From Meconema thalassinum (lineage: Eukaryota > Arthropoda > Insecta > Orthoptera > Tettigoniidae), in assembly GCA_946902985.2 (NCBI GenBank), contig OX336389.2, forward strand, positions 1,288,598,792 to 1,288,662,791: 64,000 nucleotides of DNA, read 5' to 3'. Below, in pieces: positions 11,896 through 22,698 of the stretch. The notes beneath the pieces are model-generated. The model had not been told where the DNA came from and did no database searches. It saw nothing but the letters and a program-made list of their open reading frames with translations. Numbering within the stretch: position 1 is the stretch's first letter; every line of letters starts with the position of its first letter. The translations under genes and the position numbers were made by a program.

Positions 11896-12696
11896 GCATG
11901 CACACATTAAGAAATACTTATTTTGCTTATTTCCATTCATTCTTAAGATATGGGGTCATATTTTGGGGTATGTCGCCAGATGTACTAAGCACGTTTAGGA
12001 TACAAAAGAGGGCGATTAGAATTATGGCAAATGTAAACTCTAGAGAATCATGTAGACCTCTGTATAAAGATTTAAACATTCTCCCACTGCCCTGCATATA
12101 TATCTTTGAAAGTATTATGTTTTTTAAAAAGAATTTAATGAATAAAGATGTTTTTCTTAAAACAAACAATGATGTTCATAGGCATAACACAAGACTAAAT
12201 CAAGACATTCATATTTCATACACACACACAAGCATATATCAAAAAGGAACTTTTCACACTGGAGTTAAATTATACAATAAACTACCCCAGTATATAAAAC
12301 TGGCCCCAAAAATAAAAACCTTTGATAGAATGTTGAAAGCTTATCTGCAGTGCCATTGTTTTTACTCAGTAGTTGAAAATCTTAGCGTATAGGAGCGATG
12401 AAATCTATAATTATATTTTACTTTTTTAATTTAATTGTAATACCTAGCTGCATGTTGTTGTATTTATAGAATTAAGTTTTCATATTATGATAATAGAGTG
12501 AGGTGTAAATAGTTGTGCAATAAGATTGTATCTATAAGATTTGCTATTATAATAAGTTATAAATAGTTATAATATTAGTAATATATACCATTTAGGTCTT
12601 TTATTTTATAGATGTAAATTCTGACGTGTCCTATATCAAAAATGTATTGAATGCATGTATTTTATCAAATGGAATTAATAAAAATCTATCTATCTA
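11896..12696 (+). pseudogene. LINE-A copy A5, plus strand, 3' end only
   Basis: The last 800 bp of LINE-A, starting at the point equivalent to about 6,760 in A2 and ending in a short TCTA tail. A single open stretch (11,847-12,392) spans the A4/A5 junction by chance and then encodes the LINE C-terminal region (FAYFHSFLRYGVIFWGMSP). It shares subtype bases with the 3' half of A3 and with A7. No RT catalytic motif is included. Confidence 0.82.
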
Positions 12697-14330
12697 TTTT
12701 GTATGCTTAGATATGCATCAAATTTAGATGTTTTTTTAAAGAGTGCCACCCACAATTTTTCTTCACCAGCCGCTACTGGATAAATCACAGTATTTGCTTG
12801 GAGTTGTAACCGAATTTATTCAGTTACATAAGCTTACCCTCGGGGTTTTGCCTTGTGCAGTTAGTTTGGGGTATTTTCTTCATATCTTATTATATTGGGT
12901 TAATGTCGGGGAAGGAGCGGTGATTTTTAATGTGCCAAGTGTATTTTTGTGGGCGGATTCATTTTCGGATGTTCCGGGCCGAGTAGATTCGTTGTTTATT
13001 AATTATTAGGTTTTGGATATTTGATATTATAAAATACGGGGTTATTGCGATGTATTATTTTTTGGGGACAGGGATATAGAGACTGTATTATTGCCTGAGT
13101 AGAAGCATTATTTCATTTTGGTTTGAGGTTAATTTGATTATTTTCATCTAGTAATGTTAAAGTTTTCACTTGCTGGTTGTACTACAAGGTACAAATGAAT
13201 CAGAATTTCGAGGCCTGAAAAGTTGCACACCCAGAAAACTTAAGCCATAATTCAACTTGTTGTGTCAAGTCAGGGAATGAACCAGCGAGAGGAAGAGTAC
13301 TGAGTGACGTCAGAGTGAATTACGACTGTCAAATGTTCACATGTTGCCACGTATATCCGCTTGGAGCAGGGCGCGCACCATATAGTTCCGGCAGAATGAA
13401 GCGCAGCTTCTGGTGTATGGATATTCGTTCGCCAATGTTTAAAATGGTGTGTTTAGTGTTCAGGAATGGTCTTCTTGCTTTCACAGCAAAAGTCCATGTC
13501 TACTTGTCGTTGTTACAGGTCTTGGTACCGTAAAACGAACGAGCAGAGACTTATAGCAAACCACTGAGCTCTTACGGGCTGTTGGTAAGCTACATTGTAT
13601 TTAATGGTTCGGTCCAAACACCATAGGCAGTTGGTAAAACTCATATCACGCCAGAAGGATAGTCATAAACATTTCATTGTCATGTCTACTTGCGCCCAGG
13701 GTCGTTGTTACTGGTCATGGTACCGTAAATCGAACAGCAGAGACTCTCAGCAAACCACTGATTTCTCATAGGCTATCGGTAAGCTACATTGTATTTCATG
13801 GTCCGGTTCAAATACCATAGGCTGTCGGTAATGCTTTACCACGCTCAAAAGGATGATCATCATTCATAAACATTTCATCGTGAAGTCATGTGGAGAAGGG
13901 AGAAGTGAAACAACAGTTCGAGGAGAAAGAAAGTGAAGTAAACCAGTCTTAACGTGTGTATATTTTGTGTAGAAATTGTACAAGTGTAAATTGTTTAGGA
14001 GGCTGTCACGCCTAGGAGCTCTAAGAGCGTAGAATCTGTGAATATAAGGTACTCTACAAAAACAGTATTACAAGTGCATCTAAAATGGTCGATAACATGT
14101 GTGTAAACCGTGTATAGGTATGACAAAGTCAGTACAGCCAGAATGTATGGTGGTTTTCTAAGATATCAGTGTTTATTCCTGTTTTGCATGATCCTGGTAA
14201 CAGCGAATGCATGCATAATGCCCTAAGCCTTGGATAGGGGGTCTCAATGTCGGGAAACAGTTATTTATTTTATTTTATTTAGGAAGATCCATAAGTTCAA
14301 CCTTGGCGACCATTTAAAGTCGGGAAATTA
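12697..14330. repeat. Duplicated non-LINE block S2
   Basis: The second copy of S1, offset 3,732 bp at its left end and about 3,542 bp at its right end. The 190-bp difference is one internal segment: S1 has sequence between two TCGTTGTTAC copies (about 9,971 and 10,149), while S2 has a single TCGTTGTTAC (about 13,702). S2 therefore has one full and one partial internal repeat. The 88-codon frame at 12,743-13,009 corresponds to the 94-codon frame of S1 but stops earlier. Confidence 0.6.
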
Positions 14331-16650
14331 ATGATAAGATTAGATTAGATTTTTTATTAAGTCCATTTGATCAATTACATGTATACAATACATTTTTGAT
14401 ATAAGACACGTCAGAATTTACATCTATAAAATAAAAGAACTAACAGGTATATATTACTAATACTATAACTATTTATAACTTATTATAATAACAGATCTTA
14501 AGAGATACAACCTTATTGGACAACTATTTACACCTTACTCGATGATCATAATATGAAAACTTAATTCCATAAATACAACAACTTACAGCTAGGTATTACA
14601 ATAAAAATAGAAAAGTAAAATATAATTATAGATATCATCGCTCCTATAAGATACTCAACTACAGAGTAAAAACAATGGCACTGCAGATAAGCATTCAACA
14701 TTCTATCAAAAGTTTCTATTTTTGGGGCTAGTTATATATACTGGGGTAGTTTATTGTACAATTTAACTCCTGTGTGAAAAGTTCTTTTTTGATATATGCT
14801 TGTGTGTGTGTGTGTGTGAAATATGAATGTTTTGATTTTGTCTTGTGTTATGCCTATGAACATCATTGTTTGTTTTAAGAAGAACTTCTTTATTCATTAA
14901 ATTCTTTAAAAAAACATAATACTTTCAAAAGATATACTGTATATGCAGGGCAGTGGGAGAATGTTTAAATCTTTAAACAGCGGTCTACATGATTCTCTAG
15001 TGTTTACATTTGCCATAATTCTAATCGCCCTCTTTTGTATCCTAAACGTGCTTAGTACATCTGGCGACATACCCCAAAATATGACCCCATATCATAAGTA
15101 TGAATGGAAATAAGCAAAATAAGATTTCTTAATGTGTGCATGCTAGTGCAGATTTTCAAAATACGTAACACAAAGCACATCGAGTTCAGTTTAGAATTCA
15201 GATATTGTATATGTTTATTCCATTTCAAGTCATGTTGTATCCATAGTCCTAAAAACTTTGTTTCTGATTTATTTTCTATTTGATGACCATTTAATGTTAT
15301 ATTGGGCTTTGCAGGATTTCTATTCTGTATGGTGTGGACATTTAGACATACTGGTTTTTTTATAGTTTATTGTGAGGCGATTATCTTGTGACCATTTGGT
15401 TAACTCTCCTGTAACGGAGTCAGCAGACTGCTGTATGCCCTGTTTAGTTTCACCTTTTATTACGAGTGTTGTATCGTACGCAAACAAAATTTCCTTATGT
15501 GAATGAACGTTCTGTGTTATATCATTGATATATAGAAGAAAGAGTAGTGGGCCCAAAACCGATCCCTGGGGTACTCCATATTTAATAATTCCCTCATTGG
15601 ACAATGTTTCATTAAGTAATTTGGTTCCATCGTCCTTGTGTCTCAAGCTTACTATTTGTTTACGACTTGTTAAGTAAGACTCTATCCATTTATTAGCTAG
15701 ACCTCTAATACCATATTGATTTAGTTTTGTACGGAGGATTTTATGGTCAACAACATCAAATGCTTTCGATAAATCCAAGAATAGGCCAGTTACATGTTCC
15801 TTATTGTCAAATAATTTCAGTATACTATTACTACATTCATAAATTGCTGCCTGTGTAGATTTTTCCGTTCTGAATCCATGTTGTGAGTTTGATAGTATTT
15901 TATTTTTTTCTATAAAACTTATCAGTCTCTTATACATGACTTTTTCCACAATTTTTGCAATACCAGTTGGTAAGGTAATAGGATGATAGTTATCTATTTC
16001 ATATTTTGAACCGTTTTTGTGCACTGGAATTACTTTTGATAACTTCAAAATATCCGGATAAGTTCCTGAGAGAATTGAACTGTTTATTAAGTGCGTAAGT
16101 ATATTTATTATATTTTCTGCACATTTCTTTAAAATTGCATCAGGGATGCCATCAATACAAGCACATAATTTATTTTTTAGCTCTTTTATAACTATTCTTA
16201 CCTCTTCACTTGTGACATGATGTATAAAGAATCACTGCATTTATTTATTTATTTTATTATTAGAATTTAGTGTATTTACCTGTGATTTATTTTATAATTT
16301 TTGTGGAATATCCAGAAAATAGTCATTAAAATTGTTTGCTATTTCCTCTGGATTATTAATTACTTTATTATTTCTGGTCAGTGTAATGTTCCTTTGTATT
16401 TCAGCAGATTTTCCAGTTTCTTTCTTTATCACGGACCACATAGCCCTGTTTTTATTAGATGATTGGGAAATAAAATTATCATTATGCATTTCTTTGCTAG
16501 TGTTATTACCTTATTACCTTTTTGCAGTATAAATTTAATTCAGGTGTTGTGTGGTATTGTTTATATAATTTGTGTAGAAATTTCTTTCTTTGACATGAAT
16601 TTATAATCTCTGTTGTTATCCAATTGCTAGTTTTTTATTTTGAATAGACC
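14331..16650 (-). pseudogene. LINE-A copy A6, minus strand, 5'-truncated
   Basis: Reading leftward from about 16,650, the copy begins just after the endonuclease region and runs through the whole RT to a tail near 14,345. The longest RT piece, 15,320-16,048, has NYHPITL, DLSKAFDVVDH and YGVPQGSVLGPLLFL. The catalytic box reads FAYD instead of FADD, so this copy is inactive even where its frame is open. A smaller N-terminal piece lies at 16,292-16,489, with a deletion between it and the RT piece. Confidence 0.85.
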
Positions 16651-17029
16651 CCAAATTAAAAAAATGAAATTTTCCTTTTCTTTTCTATATGCATATTTAG
16701 ACTTTTCTGAACATTTTAGTGTATAATGTTTTATATAAATCAATTCATGTATATTTTTAATAGCATTTTAAATTTTACTTGTCACAACATTTAAAACAAC
16801 ATGTCTGCCTCCTCTAAGATTTATTTTCACAGTTCAGAAAGTATATGACCTAGAAGGCTGAGGTTTTGCTTGCTTCTCTTTGGAGTTATTTCTTACACAT
16901 TAGCTGCACGAAGTGTGATTGTCATTTGTCTGTTGCAAGTAAACATAAACAAAGCAAATAGTTTGAAATTGTGTACCTTTTCAAGTTTATTGTGAACATT
17001 TGTGTGTTATTTCTCTCATTTTATAAAGA
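16651..17029. other. Unassigned AT-rich sequence
   Basis: A flank between the 5' end of LINE-A copy A6 and the transposase-like fragment. No ORF of note and no repeat structure seen. Confidence 0.4.
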
Positions 17030-17545
17030 CTAAACCAAAAGGTGTCTTCAAGAGATGCCAGAACAAAGGCAACAAGTACTACAGAACTACACCAGTTGTA
17101 ATTAGTAGTGAAACTGTGAAAATTGATAGCTCTAGTGGTAAGAACAATGTTGACACTGTACACCCTGTACATCACCTGTGCCCACCTGCACCCAATACAT
17201 GGTGCATGTATAGAAAAGCAGAGGCAGCTGGTATGTTAGAGGTGTTCAAACACAAACACTCAATACCTGAAGTAGTAATGGAGGTCATTAAGCCTATTTG
17301 TACAGACTTGGCACGTCCAGACCTGCTAAAGAAATGACTTCATGAAAATCACAAAATGTAAGTGAGGCATTCAACAATATTGTATGGACCCGAATTCCAA
17401 AAAATGTATTTGTAAGCCTAAAAACTTTAAAATTAGGTGTGTGTGATGCAGTGATCCCCTTCTACGATGGGAATTCTGGAAGAATGAAGGTCTTGGATCC
17501 ATGGGCGCCCATAGGATTGTTTCCAGGGAGGGGCCAAGTAAATGT
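17030..17545 (+). pseudogene. Decayed transposase-like gene fragment, middle part
   Basis: A frame at 17,002-17,337 includes TKPKGVFKRCQNKGNKYYR, HHLCPPAPNTWCMYRKAEA and FKHKHSIPEVVMEVIKPI. Past a stop at 17,335-17,337, and with more in-frame stops and a likely lost base, the sequence still reads like N-E-A-F-N-N-I-V-W, then RIPKNVFVSLKTLKLGV and YDAV-FNDGN-like residues. This pattern recurs in many uncharacterised arthropod proteins that look transposon-derived, perhaps Mutator-like; that family name is from memory and uncertain. The fragment lacks both ends. A second fragment of apparently the same family, covering the C terminus, lies at 34,262-34,468. Confidence 0.45.
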
Positions 17546-17566
17546 TTTCGTTTCATTACCTACCTG

Positions 17567-17632
17567 TCACCCCCCTCCCCCTCCTCCCCCTTCCCCTCCT
17601 CCCCTCCCCCTCCTCCCCCACACACAATGAAG
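17567..17632. repeat. Polypyrimidine (C/T) low-complexity tract
   Basis: About 65 bp made almost only of CCCCT/CCTCC runs on the plus strand, ending in a short CA run. The complementary strand is G-rich with many runs of four or more G, so it could form non-B DNA. No coding role is suggested. Confidence 0.8.
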
Positions 17633-17639
17633 GTTTCAC

Positions 17640-20370
17640 TTCTTACTTACTTCGTGAAATTCATTATTTGATTGCTCTGAAACCATTGGCTAATTTTTGG
17701 CAAGTATGGGAGGAATGTTTTCTTTGAGTTTTTGTCCGTTTACGTTCGCTTTTCTTCGTGATTCAACGTCGTAATGTTCAGTTCTTAAAAATAGGAAAAT
17801 AGTGGTATCGACAAAAATAAATATCAAGTTCCGTAGTTCATTAAAATGGTATCGTTACTCCAGTTCGCCAACTTTCTAAATAACTGGACATATTTTCACA
17901 TGATCCCAAATCACTAAGTTAAACTGTGGAAATATCCCAACATATGAATCTGCCCAATTATTTAAATAGCACTGTTTCCAAATACGGTAGGTTACGGTAT
18001 CTAATTTATACTGGCCATTACAACAGATCGTCACGTCTTTCCTCTTCTAAACAACCAATCGGAAATACTTCGTATTGCTCTTATTAGAATCACGAAACAC
18101 TTGTAGCCTACGAACTGATAAACTCGAGCCTATCGTTTTAGTAAAAATTGGTTTTGTCAATAAAAATATGTCGCCTGATTATTACTAACCACTAAGTAAA
18201 ATGGATAAAAACCACTATATCACGTACTTCTTGGTACCATTATTCGCAATGTCGACTGAAACAAGAGGAATGGTGATACGAACGTAAACAAACCACTTCT
18301 TTCAATGTGTAATTGAGCCTTATGTTCAAGATTTTCTCTGTTTATGAAAATAATAGACGATAAAATGAAACTAACAGATATTGCACAATTCCGTAGAGTT
18401 TTATAAAATTAACAAGTGATATATTTCGCCGTATTATTGTACCTGTGACGTAAATAATATACCGTACTGTCTAACCAATCTAATACAAATACTTTTTGAG
18501 TTTTTTAAATTGATGTGTGTTAAATTTAAACACATAAAGAGGGGAAAATTAACCTTTGTATATGCAATAACTGGCATTGTTATAAATGTTGTTGTTTTAT
18601 TTGTAAACAGGTTTAAACCTCACCCCTTGTACTTAACTCTGAGTGAAATTGCGGTTTATGTAATAACGTGTCATTAGGCGAGTGTGTATAAGTAATGTTA
18701 TTTCAGAGTACCGATACCGTAGTTTTGAGATGAGTACCCCGGAACATGAATCATGATACATATGTGGTATTCCCCTGAAGGTAGTGTTGAAAATATCGTA
18801 GGCCTACTAGGGCTTGGCTGCTGTCAGCGTCGGCAATCAAATTTCGAATATTTAGGTAACCAGTCGTCATCGTGGAGCTTATATTGAGGTACTCAACTAC
18901 ACAGATGTGTTTAAAGATCAATTTACTACATTCTGCCCTTTCTTACAATGCATGCCACGTATGGATTTACGTCGAATTGATGACATTTTGGCAAAATAGC
19001 AGATCTATGGTGTTCATGTCTTCCAGATTGTTGATAGTAGCCTGGAAAAGAAAAGCGCTACTCACGAAGCCGTTTAACTTGGAACGTACATTTTTACACC
19101 CTTCATTTATAAGGTTCTTTTTACACTATTTTTCAGAATTGTCAGGCTAATTAAGGCACATATTAGGCCTAAATATGAAAGTTATGATCTTTATGTTCAC
19201 TGATGATCAGATATCTTTTCGAATTTGTTGAAGTACCGTACCCATTTCAAATTGTTGGTTGTTACGATTAAGCATCAAGTCGAGCTTAATATTTATTCTG
19301 TGAATAATATACTGTCTAACCAATCTAATACAAATATTTTTTAGTTTTTTAATTTATGTATTTATGTCTCATAAGTACATGGTACGCATCCAAAATTGCC
19401 TCCCTTGCAAGTGGGTTCCATTGAAATCATACACAACATTACGAAGTCTATCACTATTGAATTCACCATTTTGTCTATATTCGATTAAGAGTGAGAATCT
19501 TAGTCACTTTGATTATGGCACAAACATTGCAGGATAATTTAACTACTCTATTATAAATTGCCTCGATTGTAGAAAATGTAACACTGCAGGTTAAGAATCT
19601 ACAACTGCAATGTTAGATTGCTGTTCATTCTTAGCAATAATCGCTTTGTTCTCAAGAAATGAGCCACCGTACTATTGCACACCTTTAAAATAAAAATGTA
19701 CTGCATTTCGCGACACGAATAACGATCGCGGAAAGGCGGGCCGGCGTAATATGGCGAGAGTATAATACAGTCAGGCCCATATTTAGGGGTCTTAACGCCT
19801 CTGGGATTAAAAAAAAGACAACTTTGCTGCCCCCAACTTGGAATATGCAGATTTTTTAAAGTTGTAACCTTCCCAGGTCACAAGGGATCGAACCCTTACT
19901 TTCGGGACGTACGATTTTCACAATCGTCCATATATTTTTATTTGATGCCTTTTTATGTTTTATAATTATGTAATGAAGTGTATAATATCATTGATTTATT
20001 TCCGATTAATTTGTTTAGGTTTTAAGGGATTGTAATTGGCAGGATCTAAGTCTAGTTATATGTGAATATTTTAACATTGGAATAATCTTCAGACAGAGAG
20101 TCTGGGATTGTGTGCAAGAACCAGGAAAAACCTGGGGTTTTCTCTCGCAAGCTCAAGTGCATGATGACTCATGCAGGTTGGAGGCTTGGCAGCCCTGTGC
20201 TAGGGGTGTGTCTAGGGTATTTTGAAGACCAAGAAGCCACTCCTTATATGGTAATGTTCTGTTTTGATTGGCTGGACCTGTGAGGGAAGCCAGGTAGGCC
20301 AGTGATTTGTGGAGGAGAGATGAATGTTATTAGGACTTGACGAAGCTGTGAGGGCGACGCATTCTTAGGA
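17640..20370. other. Unassigned non-coding stretch
   Basis: No convincing gene. The longest frame, 18,872-19,150 (92 codons), has no recognisable domain. A half tRNA-like sequence at about 19,876-19,930 (minus strand, with GGGTTCGATCCC) may be a SINE remnant. The sequence is AT-rich and unique within the window. Confidence 0.4.
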
Positions 20371-20371
20371 C

Positions 20372-20500
20372 TCCGTGGGGAGTAGTACTCATTCTTTGGA
20401 CCGCGTGTAGGGCGGTGTACTCATCCTTTGGACTCCGTGTGGAGTGGTTCGTATTTTTGGTAGGACTCCGTAAGGGAGTGGAACTTGTATTTTGGACTTG
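20372..20500. repeat. Short imperfect tandem repeat with hairpin cores
   Basis: Four diverged units of about 30-40 bp, each built on a core like TTTGGACTCCGTGTGGAGTG. Within each core ACTCC and GGAGT can pair to make a small stem with a four-base loop. The third base pair is often kept even where the sequence differs (GACTCCGTAAGGGAGT). It lies in otherwise unassigned DNA. Confidence 0.5.
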
Positions 20501-20504
20501 TGTG

Positions 20505-22590
20505 TTTTTTGGTGGAGACGGAAGGTATTTCAGACGATCACAATTTGGTGTTCGATGTGCAATTACTGAGTTGCTGGCTATACATTCTCAAGGAAATTAG
20601 GAGCCTAGTTTCAAACAAATAGCCTAGATTGTTTGTCTCGAATCGCATGAAGTATTGTAAACTATCGTCTGTATACCGAAATTCTGAGACCATAGCGGTA
20701 AATTGTTATACGACAAATACTAGTAAAATATGCTATGTATTAGTAAACTCAGGAGCGAACTAGATGCGATAATCCAACACACGGATTTAAAGCATCTTTG
20801 TATAATCAGATCCACGAAACTAGATAAATCGTTGGATGCTGACCATCAAAGTAAGAATGTACATGATGTCCATAGTTGAGAGGCTTGCGTGTGAAATATA
20901 TAGTAATTGTGCTGCGAGTAAGTAGGAGTGATTTTCTGGGAGCAACTAACCCCCGAATCAGTAGAGTTAAGTCGTCACAGCTGAAGTCAACGCCTGTAAG
21001 TACCAGTCATCATTATTTCCGAGGGTCATCAATATGTCATAAGGGTGCCTGTGCAAATATGATAGGGAGTGTTTGATAATCTGTACGACGAGGATCCTGC
21101 GAAGTGTATTTCATGTCTGGTATCAGAATATGTTGTAAATTTTACCAGATCTATAGTGCTTTTATTTACGAGGTAACCAGTGTAGTTAAGAGTGAATGTT
21201 TATTGCTGTTGCTCATACCGTACAGGTGTTTATCCCTCACGCAACCCATGAAGCCGAGCAGTTACAAAGTTTCCATAACATATGAGGCTGTTTCTTCGCC
21301 TGAGTGTGTATTTAACTATGAGTGGCATACACTATAAATATGCGTTTGCTAAAATTACAAATTAAAAAAAAATAATACAAAGAATGTACATTACATTTTA
21401 AGAGATATCATACACAACCAATGTGCAAAAATAATTATTTAAATACCGGTAACAAGTTTGGAATTTCCTCATTAGTACAATTTCACATTCAAGTCAGATC
21501 GACAGCAAGAACACCAAGGTGACTAAGTCGATCCTTTTACTTATGTCCTTAAATAATCAACAATTTCAAATTACATTCTCTTGTGGAGGGCATAAACTTA
21601 ATCAACTTGACATTTAATGACCAAGCAGTTTTGTACTGTTTTCCAGAAATTTTTCCGTTTCTAAAACCTGCCGCCTTGGCAGTTGCGAGTTTGTACCCCT
21701 GTCAATACGGGTTTGAATACAGTAAATTATCCAATATTGTAAGCACGACCTTACAGGACCAGTGTTTTACTAGTCAGCATAGAAAAGCTTATCTTAGGGG
21801 TTAAGATACGCTAGCGATGTTGCAATGTCTAAAAATATCTCCAGAACGTGCTTTTCATATCGACACTGCCGAAGTGAGGTGGCAAAAGTAGTAGCCACTT
21901 AAGATAGTAATGGGGAAACATACGGTATTTAACACTAGGCATAACCATATTGAAATTTGGAGCTTACCTAGATGTTAGGCCCCTTTAAACATCAATTATC
22001 ATAATCATCATCATCCATTGGTGACAGAGTGCATGGCATCTTTTGAACCATATTTTTATTTAAAAATTGTAAATACATATTACGTCAGCAACATTACAGA
22101 TATTTTGTTGACTATCTGTAACTTCCATTTATGAAATAAACTGGTGTGACAATGAAAAATCTTATTTCAACATTCTCGGAAATCCAGCCTCCCTAAGGGC
22201 GCCCAAGATATTAACCCATGCATGAGTACCAAATGGCCGAGCAGACCCACTTAAAGCTTGAATATTCTAAAATCAATTCTTAGTGAGCACCCACAAACTG
22301 AGAGTAATCAACATGCAAAATTTCAGATTCATAGCCCCTGTGGTTACAAATATACGAAGATTAACGAGTGAGTACCTACTTTTTGGATTATATATAATAA
22401 GATAAGATTGCATTACTTACCTTTAAATTATATATAAATCCATTAGTAGACTATGCACACAAAATTAATAAATAATATTGTAAGCACACAGACACAGTCT
22501 AGGCGGCAGTTCATAGTGAACACAATACACACGAATGGAATGTAGGCTACGCGCATATAAATTACAATATTCCATTATAATATTACTCAA
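20505..22590. other. Unassigned non-coding stretch
   Basis: Only short frames (61-77 codons) without recognisable domains. The one identifiable feature is the SINE tail fragment at 21,962-22,016. Confidence 0.4.
21962..22016 (+). repeat. SINE 3' tail fragment with (ATC)n
   Basis: CTAGATGTTAGGCCCC followed by TTTAAA and ATCATCATC repeats. The same motif occurs on the minus strand at 36,884-36,941, where it is bounded by a target-site duplication. This supports reading both as the 3' end of one short interspersed element. Confidence 0.55.
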
Positions 22591-22591
22591 G

Positions 22592-22698
22592 TGTAGCACA
22601 TAGTGTAATGTTATACAGTGTTGGTATTACTACTAGTGGAGTGGGGCAGTGTGGTGCAATAGCACATACTGTAATGTTATACAGTGTTGGTATTACTA
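22592..22698. repeat. 66-bp minisatellite, left part
   Basis: About 1.6 units of a 66-bp tandem repeat with core GTATTACTACTAGTGGAGTG. The array is cut at about 22,698 by LINE-A copy A7 and resumes at about 25,288. The last unit before the LINE is of the GGGCAGTG type. Confidence 0.88.

Noticed and set aside
11847..12392. 181-codon ORF as a gene
   Set aside because: It crosses the junction of two oppositely oriented LINE copies and is a chance fusion.
10789..12696. Twin-priming inversion of a single LINE-A insertion
   Set aside because: Both the inverted and the direct part carry a 3' end with tail, while twin priming inverts only the 5' part.
19876..19935. Possible tRNA gene on the minus strand
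   Set aside because: It has a T-arm-like GGGTTCGATCCC and a small stem-loop, but the 5' half of a cloverleaf and a proper acceptor stem are missing. Likely a SINE remnant.
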